Source: an uncultured Mediterraneibacter sp. (lineage in GTDB: Bacteria; Bacillota; Clostridia; Lachnospirales; Lachnospiraceae). Taken from it: 64,000 nucleotides of DNA. The position numbers were made by a program, and so were the translations under genes. This document shows positions 1 through 12,610 of this stretch, one piece after another. Below the pieces are notes generated by a model. The model saw only the letters and a list, made by a program, of their open reading frames with translations. It had not been told where the DNA came from and did no database searches. Location of the stretch: the NCBI GenBank assembly GCA_944381935.1, contig CALWMN010000008.1, positions 62,001-126,000 of the forward strand. Direction: 5' to 3'. Position 1 is the first letter of the stretch. Every line of letters starts with the position of its first letter.

Positions 1-935
1 ATATAAAGGGTATAGACTCTGTCGCACTTTCTGAGAATCTCATAGATTCCCTCTATCCCCTCTCCCAGGTCAAGGATCACGGCTTCATAGATGCATTTGT
101 CCATAATCGTATCAAAAAGCTCCAGCCATTCCGTCCCTCTGACTGTCATAAGATCCCTCTCGTGCCGGATCGGCATCAGATAATCCACACCTTCATACTG
201 CCCTGCCATAGTACTGATTCTGATACCCGGGTTGATCTTATCCTGCTTCATATAGCAGAGCAGGTCTTCTATACTCTGCCCTGTCCTGTCAGGAAAATAA
301 TAATCTCCGCCGGAATATCCTTCCAGATTCAGGTACAGTACCGGAATCTTCTCCGCGAGCTGTCGCCCAAGCCTCAGGGCAAACCTTGTCTTTCCGATCC
401 TATGGACAGGGGAATAAATTCCGATCAGCCCTCTTGCCATCAAATCAGGAACCTTTCTCCTCTGTTCTCTGAAAGGCATCCCTGAAGTTTTAGGACTTCC
501 CTTCCCTCTGCAGCCTGAAATATATTCGGCAATCCCATCGGCTGCCTGGTACCGAAAGAGCCCTTCCTCGTCTGAAGAACCAAAAGCATTTTTCCTCTCC
601 GTCAGAATGATCTTTCTTTGAGCAGGGATATCATCCCTTTTTTCTCTCTCGTACCCTTCTGAAATCAGGAGAATGCCGATCTCATTCTTTTCCGAAAATG
701 ACTTCAGTTTTTCGATGTTATGGAACAAGTGTATCTGATAATCACCCGAAATTTTTTCCGGCAGGACCCTGATCAGATTTTCTGAATAATCTTTCTGATT
801 ATCGCAAACCACAAGGTTCCCGGAGATACTTCTACCCTCCTTCTTTTCACTTGACATGTCTGAAATAATGCCGCGACCCGCAGCACAGATAAAAACACGT
901 GACGGCCGGATTACATCACCGGTACCAAGACGCAT
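1..935 (-). CDS. TadZ/CpaE-like ParA-family ATPase, 3' part outside window
   Basis: A minus-strand frame open from the ATG at 935 to the window edge, about 311 residues visible. The start is preceded by GAGG eight bases upstream and an in-frame stop lies near 988. The N-terminal half reads like a receiver-like domain without a clear phosphorylation site. The second half begins with a ParA/MinD-type fold in which the P-loop is altered: GIYSPVHRIGKTRFAL replaces the usual KGGVGKT. A later hydrophobic strand, AVILDLGEG, sits where Walker B is expected. This layout matches TadZ/CpaE proteins, which localise Tad pilus or secretion machinery, but no other tad gene is visible here. The assignment rests on domain layout, so another MinD-like role is possible. 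Confidence 0.6.
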   Translation of the reverse strand, partial: MRLGTGDVIRPSRVFICAAGRGIISDMSSEKKEGRSISGNLVVCDNQKDYSENLIRVLPEKISGDYQIHLFHNIEKLKSFSEKNEIGILLISEGYEREKRDDIPAQRKIILTERKNAFGSSDEEGLFRYQAADGIAEYISGCRGKGSPKTSGMPFREQRRKVPDLMARGLIGIYSPVHRIGKTRFALRLGRQLAEKIPVLYLNLEGYSGGDYYFPDRTGQSIEDLLCYMKQDKINPGIRISTMAGQYEGVDYLMPIRHERDLMTVRGTEWLELFDTIMDKCIYEAVILDLGEGIEGIYEILRKCDRVYTLY

Positions 936-1056
936 CAGTATTCCCTCGATTAACTGATGCTCCAGCAGGCGACCTCTGCTGTGTAAAATGGATTATAAAG
1001 ATCTCGCTTTGGTTTGTAAAGATAAAAAAACAAGATTTTGGATTTTTGTAAAAATA

Positions 1057-1266
1057 TCACAAAATATTGTAGTACATAATTCCATAAAGAAGGCAGACCC
1101 CAGGAATACCAAGGCTTCCGGATGTCAAAAAGGAAATGAGATTCATTCCCACATTAATAGAAGAATCATCAGGGAGCACATACTGATCTATAAAAAAGAT
1201 CAACATCATGCCGACAGCTGCCCTTATAAAAAAATTGATGATCACAGACATCCATTTTTTCTCCAT
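1057..1266 (-). CDS. bofA: BofA family pro-sigma-K processing inhibitor
   Basis: A 69-residue membrane protein. It has a hydrophobic helix near residues 8-27 and a C-terminal segment with the family pattern NLISFLTSGSLGIPGVCLLY. In Bacillus, BofA sits in the outer forespore membrane and restrains the protease SpoIVFB that activates sigma-K; that role is family knowledge. AAAAAAGGGAG precedes the ATG at a suitable distance. The gene lies between the DUF4173 gene and the TadZ-like gene on the same strand. Its presence supports a spore-forming host. It is slightly shorter than the usual roughly 85 residues. Confidence 0.85.
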   Translation of the reverse strand: MEKKWMSVIINFFIRAAVGMMLIFFIDQYVLPDDSSINVGMNLISFLTSGSLGIPGVCLLYGIMYYNIL

Positions 1267-1307
1267 GAACTGTGCTCCCTTTTTTCAAGTTCTAATCCAT
1301 TCTATTC

Positions 1308-2816
1308 TCAAAATCCATTTTTTATTCCAGAATCCCCATTCCATCTTTCTGCCGACATGACAGCCTGTATGGCTGAAAGGTTCCATGTCCTCAGATTCAT
1401 ATCCCTGTATCTGAATCTGATATTCTCAAAATATACTCTGACTTCTTCCTGGGCACCGGCTCTTCTGATCTCGTTCCTGTCAAGTCCGGCAAGGGCAGGA
1501 GCCGCATCATCACTTAAGCAATCCGTCACATACAGGATATCCTCATAATCCGGTGTTCCTGACTCCGCCAGATTATATTCTGCAATAATACGGTCTGTAT
1601 GGCTGAATGAAAGAATAAGATACGCTGACGATAAAACAATCATGATATATCGGAAAAGCCTGAATGTTGATCTGAAAATACTGTAGATAACACCGAAGAA
1701 GATGATCATCAGCACACAGAGAAACCAGAGCACGAGGATTCTTAAAAAGGTGAGGTTGTATTCTTCTACATACAGAATCATGCGATATGCCGCAGAAAGT
1801 ATCATAATGCATGTACAGCAGGATATCGCACAGAGAAGATAATTCAGCACTTTATTTTTTTTAAAAATAACAGAGCAAATATTCACTGTGGCAAAATTAA
1901 TCATACTGACAAACAATAACTGCCAGAATCCTTCATGTGCATACTGTGAATAAGTCATATCATCCGGCAGAGAACCCATCCTGAGAAAAAGGCAGACAAT
2001 CTGAACCAATGCATATATCACATAGATAACGGTCAGCATACAGGAAAATGTGATACCTGCCACCGGATTCGCCCTTTCCTTCTCTTCTTTTATATCATCC
2101 TCAGCATCCACACTGAAAACCGCTGCAAAAAAGGAATATATCCCGATCATTCCTATAAGAAATGTAATCAAAATCCCACATATATTCCATATATTCAGTT
2201 TATCCATCAGGTATCCGATATCAAAAAGACGGAAAAATCCACTGAATATTTCCGAAAAAATCCTGTCTGACATCATTAAAAGAGGCATTACAGCACTCAG
2301 AAAAATAATCGCCGCCACAATTCCTGCCAGAACAGCCTTTGTGGTTTTACTGATCTTCCTCTTTCCTTCCGTCTCCCCATTATTTTCTCTGAATTTCTGT
2401 CTGAACGGCTCTGCCGTTGATACGATCCATTTACCCGCAAGGAGAAAAAAGTTTTTCACATATTGTAGAAATACCCATTCTCCATCATCATAAAGCTGAT
2501 GGAACATTACTGCCATAAAAAGAAGGATAATCCCCACATAGTTAAAAAAATGAAAGAAAGAATTTGTTGTCATACAGGTTGATAATCCCAATAATATGAT
2601 ACCGGCAAAATAAACGGCACAGTCTTTTTTGAGACTGACCCCCGCTTTTTTTACAAAAAGAACCGTAAAAAACACACTTCCCATTGTAAGAACCGGGATC
2701 ATGATCCCGGAAAGGTTTTTATAAATACAAAAAGTAAAAAAAACTCCGAACAGAATACTCATTTTTAAAAACCATATATATTCTTCGGACATTCTCTCTT
2801 TATATGTCTCGCCCAT
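1308..2816 (-). CDS. DUF4173/DUF4153 family membrane protein
   Basis: A 502-residue protein with many transmembrane segments. The N-terminal half has a run of helices, a short charged loop follows near residues 145-160 (RKISKTTK), and further helices continue to about residue 405. The soluble tail carries the family pattern of an YNLAESG stretch followed by a region predicted to be helical and ending in FRYRDMNLRTWNLS. Function is not established. The gene overlaps the upstream XRE regulator gene by 17 bases and shares its promoter, so the regulator, the DUF2975 protein and this protein are probably co-expressed. Confidence 0.8.
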   Translation of the reverse strand: MGETYKERMSEEYIWFLKMSILFGVFFTFCIYKNLSGIMIPVLTMGSVFFTVLFVKKAGVSLKKDCAVYFAGIILLGLSTCMTTNSFFHFFNYVGIILLFMAVMFHQLYDDGEWVFLQYVKNFFLLAGKWIVSTAEPFRQKFRENNGETEGKRKISKTTKAVLAGIVAAIIFLSAVMPLLMMSDRIFSEIFSGFFRLFDIGYLMDKLNIWNICGILITFLIGMIGIYSFFAAVFSVDAEDDIKEEKERANPVAGITFSCMLTVIYVIYALVQIVCLFLRMGSLPDDMTYSQYAHEGFWQLLFVSMINFATVNICSVIFKKNKVLNYLLCAISCCTCIMILSAAYRMILYVEEYNLTFLRILVLWFLCVLMIIFFGVIYSIFRSTFRLFRYIMIVLSSAYLILSFSHTDRIIAEYNLAESGTPDYEDILYVTDCLSDDAAPALAGLDRNEIRRAGAQEEVRVYFENIRFRYRDMNLRTWNLSAIQAVMSAERWNGDSGIKNGF

Positions 2817-3027
2817 TGTCTTCCTCCTCTACATATTCCAGAATATCACCGGGTTGGCAGTCTAATACCCTGCATATTGCATCCAGTGTCGTAAATCTTA
2901 CCGCCTTAGCCTTATTATTCTTCAGAATTGACAGGTTTGCCATTGTTATATCTACTTTCCTGGCAAGCTCCGTCACGCTTATTTTCCTTTTTGCCATCAT
3001 GACATCCAGATTCACTCTTATCGCCAT
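2800..3027 (-). CDS. Small XRE (Cro/C1-type) transcriptional regulator
   Basis: A 75-residue protein made almost entirely of one helix-turn-helix domain: an N-terminal strand MAIRVNLDVMMAKRK, the helix pair VTELARKVDITMANLSILKNN, then DAICRVLDCQPGDILEY. It resembles the YozG group, which usually sits beside a DUF2975 membrane protein, as it does here. It is probably an autoregulator of this three-gene operon (inference). The end of the gene overlaps the start of the DUF4173 gene by 17 bases, suggesting translational coupling. Confidence 0.85.
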   Translation of the reverse strand: MAIRVNLDVMMAKRKISVTELARKVDITMANLSILKNNKAKAVRFTTLDAICRVLDCQPGDILEYVEEEDNGRDI

Positions 3028-3037
3028 CTTCCGCCTC

Positions 3038-3490
3038 CTATATCGTCAGATCATTTTCTTCCTTGAAGCGTACAGCTTCCATAAATACAAGACTTAGTAC
3101 AAAACTGAATATCCCGGAAATGAAAAACGTAAGAATAATTACAAGAGTCGCCGGAGTAAGAAGAAAAAAGCATTTTACAACAAACAGAGCAGTTATAAGG
3201 AAGCTCACCTTCCCCATAATCTTAAGGCTTCTGATATTGTGTTCGACGAAACAGTTTTTTTCCAGCACTGTTTTTATCATTTTCCTGAGCTGAAATACAA
3301 TAGTTAATCCGCATATTCCCGATATGCCGAGAATAACCAGCATAGGCAGGTAATAGACTGAATATTTTTCTGTGTAATACTTCAACGCCAGCCTCACAAG
3401 AAGCGGAAGTAACAGTACAACTACAATTCCTGAATAAAACATAAAGTTAAGAAAATATCTGGTAAATATGACAATTCTGTTTTCTTTCAT
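3038..3490 (-). CDS. DUF2975 family membrane protein
   Basis: A 150-residue protein with four predicted transmembrane helices (about residues 12-32, 45-62, 92-112 and 115-138) and few charged residues between them. The family is of unknown function and is characteristically encoded next to a YozG-like XRE regulator, as found 10 bases downstream. It is first in its operon, with a consensus-like promoter about 50 bases upstream of the ATG. Confidence 0.8.
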   Translation of the reverse strand: MKENRIVIFTRYFLNFMFYSGIVVVLLLPLLVRLALKYYTEKYSVYYLPMLVILGISGICGLTIVFQLRKMIKTVLEKNCFVEHNIRSLKIMGKVSFLITALFVVKCFFLLTPATLVIILTFFISGIFSFVLSLVFMEAVRFKEENDLTI

Positions 3491-3538
3491 ATCATTTCTC
3501 CTTGAAACTGATTTTCTGATGCTTTCTGTATTATATGC

Positions 3539-3567
3539 ATTATATGTTTTAATATATTATTTGTCAA
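3539..3567 (-). promoter_or_regulatory. Sigma-A type promoter for the DUF2975 operon
   Basis: On the minus strand TTGACA (3567-3562) is separated by 17 bases from TATAAT (3544-3539), a perfect consensus match. Transcription would start near 3532, leaving a leader of about 40 bases before the DUF2975 start codon. Confidence 0.8.
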
Positions 3568-3651
3568 CATATTTTTATTGTTTTTCAATATATATTTATT
3601 CTTTTTCAATTATTTATAAGATCCAGACCTTTGCTTGGTGCAAACGAAACT

Positions 3652-3703
3652 GCAAAAAAAGAAGAGATCTCTGGAATATTGGTAAAAATATTCCAGGATC
3701 TCT
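3652..3703 (-). terminator. Intrinsic terminator of gyrA
   Basis: An inverted repeat with arms 3663-3680 and 3687-3703 (one bulge, six-base loop) is followed on the minus strand by a T-rich run ending in seven T. It lies directly after the gyrA stop. Confidence 0.85.
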
Positions 3704-3713
3704 TATCTTTTTC

Positions 3714-6212
3714 TTATTCTTCTGTTTCTTCTTTTATCTCTACTTTCTCTCCGTCGATCTCGGCAGAAGCCTTCCTGACTTTTGCTACACTTGCAACTTT
3801 TTCGTTTTCAGGAAGATTAATCAGTTTTACTCCTGAAGTTATTCTTCCATACAGGGAAATATCAGAACACTTCATTCGTATTACAATTCCTTCCGTATTG
3901 ATGATCATGATCTCACTTTCTTCATCCACTGCTTTCATCCCCACGACGTTTCCGGTTTTTTCTGTTATCTTATAACATTTCACACCTTTTCCGCCGCGGT
4001 TCTGTCTTGTAAACTCATTCATGTCAGTACGTTTTCCCATACCTTTTTCAGATACGATGAGCATTTCACTTCCCTGGCTGCTCATCTGCATACCGATTAC
4101 GACATCGTTATCCCCAAGATTCATTCCGCGTACTCCCATCGAGACTCTTCCTGTGGAGCGTACATCTCTCTCACTGAACCTGATACATTGGCCGTATTTT
4201 GTCACAAGTATGGCATCCTGCTCATTGTCTGTCACTTTGACTTCAATCAGAAGGTCGTCTTCTCTTAAGACGATAGCTGCAAGCCCTGTCTTTCTCACAT
4301 TTGCATATTCCCGTATCGGCGTTTTCTTTACAAGCCCCTTCTGTGTGGCCATGAATAGATATTTTCCTTCTTCATATTCGTAGATCGGGATCGTGGCAGT
4401 TATCTTCTCATCCGGCATAAGCTGGAGGAGATTAATAATTGCAGTTCCCCTGGCAGTTCTTCCTGCTTCCGGTATCTCATAGGCTTTGAGCCTGTATACA
4501 CGCCCCTTATTTGTAAAGAACATGATATAATGGTGGCTTGTCGTTATGAAGAGTTCCCTTATGAAGTCATCCTGAAGAGTCTGCATCCCTTTAATGCCCT
4601 TGCCTCCTCTGTTCTGGCTCTTAAAGGTATCCATGCTCATTCTCTTGATATATCCCATATTTGTGACCGTGATTGCCACATTCTCTCTTGGAATAAGATC
4701 TTCCATTGAGATATCAAACTCATCATATCCGATGCGTGTTCTTCTCTCATCCCCATACTTCTCTGAAATAACGAGGATTTCCTTTTTTATCACACCGAGC
4801 AGTACTTTTCTGTCTGCAAGGATCGCCTTTAATTCTTCGATCTTCTTCATCAGCTCGGCGTACTCGTTTTCGATCTTTTCCCTCTCCAGACCGGTAAGGG
4901 CACGCAGACGCATATCTACGATCGCCTGCGCCTGCACATCTGTCAGTCCAAATCTCTCCATTAATTCAGTCTTTGCGATCTGAACTGTTTTAGATCCTCT
5001 TATAATCTTGATGACTTCATCAATATTATCCAGCGCAATGAGCAGTCCCTGTAAAATATGAGCTCTCTCTTCCGCTTTGTTGAGATCATATTTTGTCCTC
5101 CTTGTCACAACCTCTTCCTGGTGTCTCAGATAATACTGAAGCATTTCAAGTATATTCATCACCTTCGGCTGGTTGTTGACGAGCGCAAGCATAATAACAC
5201 CAAACGTATCCTGAAGCTGGGTATGCTTATATAATTGATTCAAAATAACATTCGGATTGACGTCCCTTCTCAGCTCTATGCAGATTCTCATCCCTTCCCT
5301 GCTGGACTGGTCGCTCAAATCTGTAATTCCGTCTATTTTTTTATCTCTTACAAGTTCTGCGATCTTTTCGATCAGCCTTGCCTTGTTGACCATGAATGGG
5401 AGTTCCGTCACAATAATTCTGTTCTTCCCATTCTGCATCGGCTCTATGTTTGTCACAGCGCGCACTCTTATTTTTCCGCGCCCTGTCCTGTAAGCTTCCT
5501 CAATCCCTCTTGTTCCGAGTATCTCTGCCCCTGTAGGAAAATCGGGTCCTTTGATGATCCTGAGAATCTCTTCAATTGTCGTCTCTTCCTTGTCCTCGAT
5601 CTGATTATCTATAATCTTTACTACCGCGGAGATCACTTCGCGGAGATTATGAGGAGGTATATTGGTTGCCATACCGACCGCTATACCCGAAGTTCCATTT
5701 ACAAGGAGGTTCGGAAATCTGGATGGGAGAACCGTCGGTTCTTTCTCTGTCTCATCAAAGTTCGGCGTGAAATCAACAGTATCCTTATTGATATCCGCAG
5801 TCATCTCCATTGAAATCTTGCTAAGACGGGCCTCTGTATAACGCATTGCGGCAGCTCCGTCCCCGTCCACAGAACCAAAATTTCCATGTCCGTCTACAAG
5901 CGGATACCTGGTGGACCAGTCCTGGGCAAGATTAACAAGCGCTCCATAAATCGAGCTGTCTCCGTGAGGGTGATATTTACCCATCGTATCACCGACAATA
6001 CGCGCACATTTACGATGCGGTTTGTCAGGTCCATTGTTCAGCTCTATCATAGAATAAAGGATTCTTCTCTGCACGGGTTTTAGTCCGTCCCTTACATCAG
6101 GAAGCGCCCGCGAAGCGATAACACTCATCGCATAGTCTATATACGAAGTCTCCATCGTCTTTTTCAAATCGACTTCATGGACTTTATCAAAAATATTATC
6201 TTCCATTTCCAA
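3714..6212 (-). CDS. gyrA: DNA gyrase subunit A
   Basis: An 832-residue breakage-reunion subunit of DNA gyrase. The catalytic tyrosine is Tyr125 in [10 protein letters not shown], and the quinolone-determining region reads [11 protein letters not shown] (residues 80-90). The C-terminal beta-pinwheel carries two GyrA-box-like motifs, [10 protein letters not shown] and [10 protein letters not shown], consistent with DNA wrapping. The C-terminus ends in an acidic tail, KEETEE. The residue matching E. coli Asp87 is Gly90. It lies 236 bases downstream of gyrB, an unusually long gap filled with repeats and hairpins, so it may use its own promoter. Confidence 0.98.
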   Translation of the reverse strand: MEMEDNIFDKVHEVDLKKTMETSYIDYAMSVIASRALPDVRDGLKPVQRRILYSMIELNNGPDKPHRKCARIVGDTMGKYHPHGDSSIYGALVNLAQDWSTRYPLVDGHGNFGSVDGDGAAAMRYTEARLSKISMEMTADINKDTVDFTPNFDETEKEPTVLPSRFPNLLVNGTSGIAVGMATNIPPHNLREVISAVVKIIDNQIEDKEETTIEEILRIIKGPDFPTGAEILGTRGIEEAYRTGRGKIRVRAVTNIEPMQNGKNRIIVTELPFMVNKARLIEKIAELVRDKKIDGITDLSDQSSREGMRICIELRRDVNPNVILNQLYKHTQLQDTFGVIMLALVNNQPKVMNILEMLQYYLRHQEEVVTRRTKYDLNKAEERAHILQGLLIALDNIDEVIKIIRGSKTVQIAKTELMERFGLTDVQAQAIVDMRLRALTGLEREKIENEYAELMKKIEELKAILADRKVLLGVIKKEILVISEKYGDERRTRIGYDEFDISMEDLIPRENVAITVTNMGYIKRMSMDTFKSQNRGGKGIKGMQTLQDDFIRELFITTSHHYIMFFTNKGRVYRLKAYEIPEAGRTARGTAIINLLQLMPDEKITATIPIYEYEEGKYLFMATQKGLVKKTPIREYANVRKTGLAAIVLREDDLLIEVKVTDNEQDAILVTKYGQCIRFSERDVRSTGRVSMGVRGMNLGDNDVVIGMQMSSQGSEMLIVSEKGMGKRTDMNEFTRQNRGGKGVKCYKITEKTGNVVGMKAVDEESEIMIINTEGIVIRMKCSDISLYGRITSGVKLINLPENEKVASVAKVRKASAEIDGEKVEIKEETEE

Positions 6213-6251
6213 TCTCCTTTTTTCATTTTACCTGTCTCTTACAGAATAATA

Positions 6252-6344
6252 GCTTCAGGCTTCAGCTCGAAAATTTTCATTTTCTCGCTTTTTCGCCTGC
6301 TTCCGCTTCAGGCTTCAGCTCGAAAATTTTTCAATTTTCTCGCT
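6252..6344 (-). repeat. Two direct repeats with internal hairpins between gyrB and gyrA
   Basis: A 26-base sequence is identical at 6252-6277 and 6305-6330 (period 53). Each copy continues into a hairpin-forming segment. Read on the minus strand, each begins AGCGAGAA, passes through an AT-rich inverted repeat, and ends TTTTCGAGCTGAAGC. The hairpin copies lie at 6263-6289 and 6316-6344. A similar AGCGAGAA...TCGAGCTG frame occurs at 52.2 kb on the other strand. Confidence 0.8.
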
Positions 6345-6369
6345 GAGTTGGCATTTCCAATGCCAACTC
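6345..6369. other. Perfect 11-bp hairpin between gyrB and gyrA
   Basis: GAGTTGGCATT pairs exactly with AATGCCAACTC across a three-base loop. No T-run follows on either strand, so it is more likely an RNA structural or processing element than a terminator. Confidence 0.6.
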
Positions 6370-6384
6370 TTCATGATCATTCAA

Positions 6385-6412
6385 ACCAAAAATCCGAGTA
6401 AACTCGATTTTT
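6385..6412 (-). terminator. Probable terminator downstream of gyrB
   Basis: AAAAATCGAGT pairs with ACTCGGATTTTT (one bulged base, two-base loop). On the minus strand the stem runs into TTTTTGGTTTG, like a weak intrinsic terminator 37 bases after the gyrB stop. Confidence 0.5.
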
Positions 6413-6448
6413 GTTCTGCCTGATCATAAAGCCTGGCGCTGTTAAATG

Positions 6449-9486
<3,038 letters not shown>

Positions 9487-9527
9487 AATTTTCCCATCAT
9501 TACGTAATTATTCTACACTTTTTTATA

Positions 9528-9743
9528 TTATTTTTCAATTTTTATTTCCCTGCCCTCACAGGAAACCACATCCTGATCATAAAGCTTTCGGCCTCTCCGA
9601 GTCTCTGTTTTCTGATTCACAGAGACTCTCCCATCCAGTATCATTTCCTTTGCCTCGACACCTGATTCTGCCATTCCTGCCGCTTTCAATAACTGTCCGA
9701 GCCTGATAAAATCATCATCGGGACGAAGTTTAAATACTTCCAT
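9528..9743 (-). CDS. S4-domain RNA-binding protein (YaaA-like)
   Basis: A 71-residue protein that is essentially one S4 RNA-binding domain: FIRLGQLLKAAGMAESGVEAKEMILDGRVSVN, then GRKLYDQDVV. The ATG at 9743 is chosen over an upstream TTG at 9761 because AGAGGA lies nine bases before the ATG. It occupies the yaaA position between dnaN and recF; in Bacillus YaaA is linked to ribosome assembly (family knowledge). The stop lies 41 bases before recF. Confidence 0.9.
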   Translation of the reverse strand: MEVFKLRPDDDFIRLGQLLKAAGMAESGVEAKEMILDGRVSVNQKTETRRGRKLYDQDVVSCEGREIKIEK

Positions 9744-9777
9744 CTTTTCAATTCCTCTCAAAATATCCTATTCTCAT

Positions 9778-10887
9778 CTAAACCGCAGCATTAAAGTTTA
9801 CCGGAAGGATCAGATAAATATAGCTCTGTTCCTCATCCTTGATAAAGCAGGGGGCTTTCGGATTCATGAAATAGAGATCTACTTCATCATCGTCGATAAC
9901 CCTGAGCGCATCAATCAGAAATTTCGGATTAAATCCGATCAGAAGATCTTTCCCTTCCTTTGCGCACATAATCACCTCATCCATAGATCCGATCTGCGAT
10001 TTGATCTTCAGCTCCATAGAATCATCTCTGATATCTATAATGATTGGCTTTTTATCCCCTTCCTTGATCAAAAGAGTAGCACGGTCAATACAGTCAAGAA
10101 GCTCCCTTTTATTGATTTTTACCTTTGTCTCGTAATCACTTGACAGCATCTGGTCAATCTTAAAATATTCTCCTTCTATCAGACGTGATACTACCACGGT
10201 CCTGTCAAATTCAAAAACAATATGGTTTCTCGTAAAAGAAATGTCTACATCAGCTTCAGCCTCCCCTCCGATGATCTTGCTGATCTCAAGAAGGGTTTTT
10301 CCAGGCACAATCACTTTTTTAGGCTGATAGGAATCCTTTAATTCAATCTTTCTGATGGAAATCCTGTGCCCGTCGAGAGATACGACCTTAAGTATATTAT
10401 CTTCGATTTCAAATAGTTCCCCTGTCATCATCTTATTCGTATCATTATCGGCAATAGAAAAGATCGTCTGCCTGATTACTTCCTTGAGAGTGAACTCAGA
10501 TACTGTAATAAAGTCATCTTTTTCGACGGCTGGAAGATATGAGAAATCTTCTCCAGACTGAGCTGCAATATTAAACTTTGCCTTTTCACAGGTGATAAAA
10601 GCCTGGCTGTCAGATTCCGTTTCTATCACAACATCACTGTCAGGAAGCTTTCTGACGATTTCAGAGAAAATTCTCGCATTGATGGCTATAATGCCTCTGT
10701 CTATAATTTCTCCGTCTATAGATGTCTCAATTCCAAGCTCCATATCATTTGCAGTAAGTTTTATAACGTCTGTTGTTGCATCAATCAAAATACATTCAAG
10801 GATCGGCATTGTGGTTTTTGATGGAACTGCCTTAGATACAATGCTGACACCTTTTGCAAGATTAGATTTCGTACAAACAATTTTCAT
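9778..10887 (-). CDS. dnaN: DNA polymerase III sliding clamp (beta subunit)
   Basis: A 369-residue beta clamp that tethers polymerase to DNA. It spans the three-domain length of the family, opens MKIVCTKSNLAKGVSIVSKAV and closes with YLILPVNFNAAV, matching the conserved C-terminal strand. It follows dnaA after a 294-base gap holding candidate DnaA boxes, and precedes the S4 gene by 34 bases. Confidence 0.98.
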   Translation of the reverse strand: MKIVCTKSNLAKGVSIVSKAVPSKTTMPILECILIDATTDVIKLTANDMELGIETSIDGEIIDRGIIAINARIFSEIVRKLPDSDVVIETESDSQAFITCEKAKFNIAAQSGEDFSYLPAVEKDDFITVSEFTLKEVIRQTIFSIADNDTNKMMTGELFEIEDNILKVVSLDGHRISIRKIELKDSYQPKKVIVPGKTLLEISKIIGGEAEADVDISFTRNHIVFEFDRTVVVSRLIEGEYFKIDQMLSSDYETKVKINKRELLDCIDRATLLIKEGDKKPIIIDIRDDSMELKIKSQIGSMDEVIMCAKEGKDLLIGFNPKFLIDALRVIDDDEVDLYFMNPKAPCFIKDEEQSYIYLILPVNFNAAV

Positions 10888-11181
10888 TTGAAGATAACTC
10901 CTTTCGCTGTGTGTGAAAAAAATTTTGTGGAGTGCAATTTATAAATTAATATAAAAAACATTTCCGTAGCCGTCTTAATAGGGGCTGTGAATATGTTAAA
11001 AACTGCCTGGAAGCCTTAAAGTATAAAGGTTTATCCGTTTGGATAAGTATGTAAGTGATCTGTTGGAACGAAGAGGACTGTGTGAGGATAACAGAAGATG
11101 TATTGATCTTCATAATCTTTTATCTAATCCTTCTTTTTATAGAATCAACAGGTTGTCTACATAGTTATCAACATCAGGATA
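10888..11181. promoter_or_regulatory. dnaA-dnaN intergenic region with weak DnaA boxes
   Basis: This 294-base AT-rich gap holds two near-consensus DnaA boxes, TTGTCTACA at 11153-11161 and TTATCAACA at 11165-11173, three bases apart next to the dnaA stop. A small inverted repeat (TTATCC-GTTT-GGATAA) lies near 11031-11046. In Bacillus the equivalent gap is the second half of a two-part origin, and this may be similar. No gene is seen here. Confidence 0.5.
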
Positions 11182-12552
11182 TTAAACGGGATTTATTTTC
11201 TTCTTAATAATGTTTACCGTATTATTAAGCGCTTCATCCTTTTTAATATCATTTTCTATCTTTTTAACTCCATGACTGATTGAAGCATGGTCTTTTCCTC
11301 CAAGGAGAAGACCGATTGATTTCAAAGGCGTGTCAGTCATGGTACGGCAGAGATACATCACGATCTGTCTTGGAAGCACAATCTCCGCATTACGTTTCTT
11401 TCCTTTTAATTCTGATACAGGAACATTAAAGTGTTCTGATACAACATCTATGATCAGTTCGGGTGTTATTGCCCGGTTATTGTCAGGAGATATCATGTCT
11501 TTTAGCGCCTCAGCTGCCAGAGGGATATCAATCGGCTTATTCTCCAGATTGGAAAGTGCGATCAGTTTGTTAAGTGAACCTTCCAGCTCACGTATATTAG
11601 ATTTGATATTATTGGCAATATACTCCATGACATCATCGGGTATATGATATTTTTCAAGTCCGTCAAGTTCTTCCTTTTTCCGAAGAATCGCCATTCTCGT
11701 CTCATAATCGGGAGAAGAAATATCGGCGATCAATCCCCACTCAAAGCGCGTCCTGAGCCTTGCCTCAAGAGTTTCAATATCTTTCGGGGGCTTATCACTT
11801 GATATGATGATCTGTTTTCCTGACACATGCAGGTGATTAAAGGTATGGAAAAATTCTTCCTGTGTACTTTCCTTACCTATAATGAATTGGATATCATCAA
11901 TAAGAAGGACATCGTTATTTCTGTATTTTTCCCGGAAGGTTGTCATTGCAAGTTCATTTCCGTTTTTACCTACCTTAAGGGCGTCGATCAGCTCATTGGT
12001 AAAGGTCTCACTCGTGACGTAGAGTACTTTTTTTGAAGAGTCATTTTCCAGTATAAAATGTGCAATGGAATGCATCAGATGGGTCTTGCCCAGACCGACT
12101 CCTCCATATATAAAAAGAGGATTGTATATTTCGCCAGGAGATTCTGCAACTGCAAGCGATGCGGCATGGGCAAAATTATTATTGCTTCCAACTACAAAAG
12201 TATCGAAAGTATATTTCGGGTTAAGATTTGCTTTCTCATAGATTGCATTTACCCGGTTTCTTTTTACTGTCTTCTCTTTTTTTTCCTGAATAACTGTCTG
12301 GTTATCTGTAACAAATTCTACCTCATATTCAATTCCGGTCACCTCTGCAATGCAGACTTTAAAAGGAAGCAGATATTTTTCTTCAATATGATCAAGGCTG
12401 GCTCTTAATTTTACCAGTATGTAGACAGTATTATCTTTTATTTCATAGACTGTCAGTGGGGCAATCCAAGTATTATAGGAAATATTAGACGAGCAGTATT
12501 CAAGCTTCATCTTATTTAATATCTGTTCCCAGTTTTGTTCCACAATGTTCAT
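11182..12552 (-). CDS. dnaA: Chromosomal replication initiator DnaA
   Basis: A 456-residue AAA+ initiator. Domain I covers about residues 1-90, and domain II is a short linker (QEKKEKTVKRN). Domain III has Walker A IYGGVGLGKTHLMHS and Walker B LLIDDIQFIIGKE. Domain IV ends with the DNA-binding signature GGKDHASISHGVKKIE. The gene is transcribed leftward, away from the DnaA-box cluster. A good Shine-Dalgarno, TTAGGAG, precedes the ATG. Confidence 0.98.
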   Translation of the reverse strand: MNIVEQNWEQILNKMKLEYCSSNISYNTWIAPLTVYEIKDNTVYILVKLRASLDHIEEKYLLPFKVCIAEVTGIEYEVEFVTDNQTVIQEKKEKTVKRNRVNAIYEKANLNPKYTFDTFVVGSNNNFAHAASLAVAESPGEIYNPLFIYGGVGLGKTHLMHSIAHFILENDSSKKVLYVTSETFTNELIDALKVGKNGNELAMTTFREKYRNNDVLLIDDIQFIIGKESTQEEFFHTFNHLHVSGKQIIISSDKPPKDIETLEARLRTRFEWGLIADISSPDYETRMAILRKKEELDGLEKYHIPDDVMEYIANNIKSNIRELEGSLNKLIALSNLENKPIDIPLAAEALKDMISPDNNRAITPELIIDVVSEHFNVPVSELKGKKRNAEIVLPRQIVMYLCRTMTDTPLKSIGLLLGGKDHASISHGVKKIENDIKKDEALNNTVNIIKKKINPV

Positions 12553-12610
12553 CGAAAGTAACTCCTAATCAATAGAATAGAGAGATATTAAGGCAAAATC
12601 TCTCTACTAC

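Noticed and set aside
162-485. 107-codon plus-strand frame near the left edge
   Set aside because: Antisense to the TadZ-like gene, whose minus-strand frame has domain features.
988-1548. 186-codon plus-strand frame
   Set aside because: Antisense to bofA and the start of the DUF4173 tail; composition is not protein-like.
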